From Novosphingobium sp. FKTRR1 (GTDB taxonomy: Bacteria > Pseudomonadota > Alphaproteobacteria > Sphingomonadales > Sphingomonadaceae), in the NCBI RefSeq assembly GCF_020404405.1, contig NZ_JAIZDA010000019.1:16596-80595 (forward strand): 64,000 nt of DNA, in the 5' to 3' direction. Of this stretch, positions 62,287 through 64,000 are shown piece by piece. Both the position numbers and the translations under genes were made by a program. Each line of letters begins with the position of its first letter. Within the stretch, counting starts at the first letter, position 1. Below the pieces are notes generated by a model that did not search any database, had not been told where the DNA came from, and saw only the letters and a list, made by a program, of their open reading frames with translations.

Positions 62287-62681
62287 GCCGGTGCCGGGGC
62301 GATTGCTTCATTGACCTCGACCCAACTCTAAGATGTGCGACCTGAATTGGTTCAGTTGCAGCTGCTCTGCAAGGACCTAGGACAAAATCTGGGTGTCAGG
62401 TTTTGGTGAAGATCTTGTCGTTGCACGTATGGCAACGGAACGGCAGGAATGTCCCAAAACAAGTCGGGGTTGGTTGCTCGCCGCCGAAGGATGGTCGTGT
62501 GCTCCGATCTCCTCTTCTAGGTCAAATCACGAGCATCCACTGTTTCTGACGGGATACAATCACAAACGGGCGCTGGCTGAGGAGGCCAAACTCAGTTCGT
62601 CCGATTGCCGAAACACACGGTCGCAGAGCTGAAATCGTCGGGGGTATTGGTGGGGTGGTCTGAGCCCGAGGTTTCTACCAG
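62287..62681. other. Non-coding gap with copy B of the degenerate direct repeat
   Basis: No gene is supported. A few short frames exist, but none looks like a known protein. Copy B of the repeat that also occurs at 53210-53280 lies at about 62590-62661. It begins TCAGTTCGTCCGATTGCCGA and ends in a run of G-rich words (GGGGGTATTGGTGGGG). Such G-rich tracts are sometimes found beside integrase attachment sites; here that is only a suspicion. Confidence 0.4.
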
Positions 62682-63563
62682 CTATGAGTAGAGCCTACGC
62701 CCGGTTTGATGCCCATGCTTGGGCGTGATGGCAACAACCGGGTTGGGGGTTAACCCCCAACCCGGTTTGCCGATTGAACCGGCTCCCATCTCGGCCGGGG
62801 TTCTGTTCCCGAGGCTCGAGTGGGGCCGGAAGTGGTTGTAGTCGTGCCGCCAGTCAGCCAGAACCTGACGGGCATGTCCGAGGGTGGTGAACAGCGTCTC
62901 ATTCAAGCATTCGTCACGCAGGCGAGCATTGAAGCTCTCGATGAAGCCGTTCTGCTGCGGCTTGCCTAGCGCGATGTAATGCCACTCGACGTCACGATCC
63001 CGCGACCACCGCAGGATCGCCATACTGGTCAGTTCAGTGCCGTTATCGCTGACCACCGTGGCTGGCTTGGCCAGGCGCTCGAGAATTGCGAGGTCGAGCT
63101 CGCGGGCAACGCGCATACCCGAGATCGAGGTGTCGGCGATGAGCGCCAAGCACTAACGGCTGTAGTCATCGACCAAGGCGAAGATCCTGAACCGACGTCC
63201 GCAGACGAGCGCGTCCGACACGAAGTCGAGGCTCCAGCGCTGGTTCGGCCCCTTAGGGATCGCCAAGGGTGCCCGCGTGCCCAAGGCCCGCTTGCGACCA
63301 CCGCGCCGGCGCACCTGCAGGCGCTCCTCGCGATACAGCCGCCGGAACTTCTTGTGGTTCATCGTCCATCCTTCCCGGCACAGCAGCCAGTGCAGTCGGC
63401 GATAGCCGAACCGGCGGCGCTGCCCCGCCAACTCGCGGATGCAGGTTCGTGCCTCGGCATCATCCGGCCGCCGGCTGACATAGCGCACCGTCGTTCGATC
63501 CACGCCCAGCGCCTCGCAGGCCCGGCGCTGGCTCACCTTGAAAACCTCCTGGAGATGAGCCAC
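62682..63563 (-). pseudogene. IS3-family transposase OrfB with an in-frame amber codon
   Basis: The frame is complete apart from a TAG at 63153-63155. The part before the stop holds the OrfB N-terminal HTH (SQRRACEALGVDRTTVRYV), the RFGYRRLHWLL motif and the first catalytic Asp in RWSLDFVSD. The part behind it has the second Asp ([10 protein letters not shown]) and the Glu ([19 protein letters not shown]), and ends in an unusual tail ([15 protein letters not shown]). The stop sits in [18 protein letters not shown], where relatives have Glu or Gln. The catalytic centre is therefore split and the product inactive unless the stop is read through. Confidence 0.82.
62736..62767. repeat. Perfect 32-base palindrome
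   Basis: Two 16-base arms (the first is AACCGGGTTGGGGGTT) are exact reverse complements with no spacer. It lies within the 3' end of orfB. It would form a very stable hairpin in RNA or a cruciform in DNA. It could serve as a terminator or protect the element from outside transcription. Confidence 0.85.
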
Positions 63564-63586
63564 CGCCTGCCGCTTCGCGCCAGGCG

Positions 63587-63859
63587 TCAGAACTTTCTTG
63601 CGCTGATCTCCTTGAGCATGGCGTTATCGAGCATAGCGTCAGCCAGAAGACGCTTGAGCCGAGCGTTCTCCTCCTCCAGCGACCGCAGCCGTCGGGCATC
63701 GGAGACCTCCAGGCCGCCATACTTGGCCTTCCACTTGTAAAACGTCGCTGAGCTGATCCCGTGGCGGCGGCACACATCCCCCGTCGCCATCCCGGCCTCC
63801 TGCTCCTTCAACACCGCGATGATCTGCTCCTCGCTGAACCTGCTCCGCTTCATATCCAT
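63587..63859 (-). CDS. IS3-family transposase OrfA
   Basis: Starts at 63859 (ATG; a second ATG at 63853 is equally possible). The product has about 90 residues: RFSEEQIIAVLKEQEAGM and VCRRHGISSATFYKWKAKYGG form the HTH, and RRLRSLEEENARLKRLLADAM the leucine zipper. The end LKEISARKF is where IS3 elements usually slip into the orfB frame; the orfB frame runs across this point as KKVLTPGAKRQAV. The frame is intact. Confidence 0.88.
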   Translation of the reverse strand: MDMKRSRFSEEQIIAVLKEQEAGMATGDVCRRHGISSATFYKWKAKYGGLEVSDARRLRSLEEENARLKRLLADAMLDNAMLKEISARKF

Positions 63860-64000
63860 CCGACTCCTTAAAGTGCGGATTCCGACGATCGCGCGCATGT
63901 ATTGCGATCTGATGCCGCGCAGCGTTCCGATTTGATCGCGCGCAGGTAAAGCACCTGATCGTTGGTATCTATTCGCACTATGGTTTGGCGTTGGTCAAGC

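Larger units (their letters stand above)
62682..63900 (-). mobile_element. IS3-family element 2 (ends not defined)
   Basis: orfA and orfB of a second, different IS3-type element read leftward. I could not find matching terminal repeats, so the borders are those of the coding part. orfB has an amber codon. The 3' part of orfB contains a perfect 32-base palindrome. The remaining bases to 64000 hold nothing that I can name. Confidence 0.7.

Noticed and set aside
62393..62632. Small 79-codon plus-strand frame downstream of the Rieske oxygenase
   Set aside because: Composition does not look coding and it ends inside the degenerate repeat; no motif supports it.
1..64000. CRISPR array, rRNA or tRNA genes
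   Set aside because: No regularly spaced repeats and no recognisable tRNA or rRNA sequence were seen on either strand by eye; a dedicated scan would be needed to exclude a divergent tRNA.

Overview
The window looks like accessory DNA of a sphingomonad-type alphaproteobacterium (Novosphingobium, Sphingobium or a relative). The GC content is high, there are two large TonB-dependent receptors with the IVVTAQKR-type TonB box common in that group, and Rieske oxygenases, P450s and SDRs are packed next to an F-type conjugation operon and several insertion sequences. A conjugative plasmid or an integrative element would both fit. Species and replicon type are inferences.

Region 1 (1-12067) is the leading part of an F-type type IV secretion operon on the minus strand. 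Read from right to left it is traA, traL, traE, traK, traB, a DsbC-like gene, traV, traC, a small membrane protein, trbI, an S26 peptidase, traW, traU and the start of trbC, which runs off the left edge. Most genes overlap by ATGA or GTGA, so they are translationally coupled. On the other side of the traA promoter region lie an XRE regulator and an AlpA-like regulator on the plus strand.

Region 2 (12142-49734) is a large catabolic cluster. Its left edge is scarred by an IS3-type element that sits between a CoA-transferase stump and a truncated ORF. Then follow a Rieske oxygenase, a CoA-transferase AB pair and a long minus-strand run: SDRs, crotonases, a GMC oxidoreductase, an acyl-CoA ligase, a 6-oxocamphor-hydrolase-like enzyme, a TauD dioxygenase, a diflavin reductase, a Rieske ferredoxin, a P450, an SCP-x thiolase and an alpha/beta hydrolase. 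A divergent LuxR regulator follows. Beyond it are a VOC protein, a LeuC/LeuD/HMG-CoA-lyase/CaiB module, a SnoaL-like protein, a Gfo/Idh oxidoreductase, a second P450, an HbpS-like protein, more SDRs, a phosphotransferase-like protein, an SRPBCC protein and a TonB receptor. Together they read as import, oxygenation, dehydrogenation, CoA activation, retro-Claisen or beta-oxidation ring cleavage and final breakdown of an alicyclic compound (terpenoid- or steroid-like). The substrate is not known.

The most interesting signal is a palindrome, GTCCC-N8-GGGAC with small variations. It occurs six times, always between genes, upstream of five transcription starts or divergent pairs of Region 2, including the LuxR gene. 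It looks like the operator of one regulon.

Region 3 (49735-53413) is mobile-element debris: an IS256-type stump, a decayed gene and an IS21-family element with matching ends. Region 4 (53414-62286) is a second catabolic module: a P450, a Tat-exported 4-cresol-dehydrogenase-like flavoprotein with its c-type cytochrome, a TetR and an AraC regulator, a TonB receptor and a VanA-like Rieske oxygenase. It probably handles lignin-type phenols or aryl ethers. A degenerate direct repeat flanks it. Region 5 (62682-63900) is another IS3-type element. The main transposase frame of each of the four elements is broken by in-frame stop codons, six in total, while the metabolic genes are intact.
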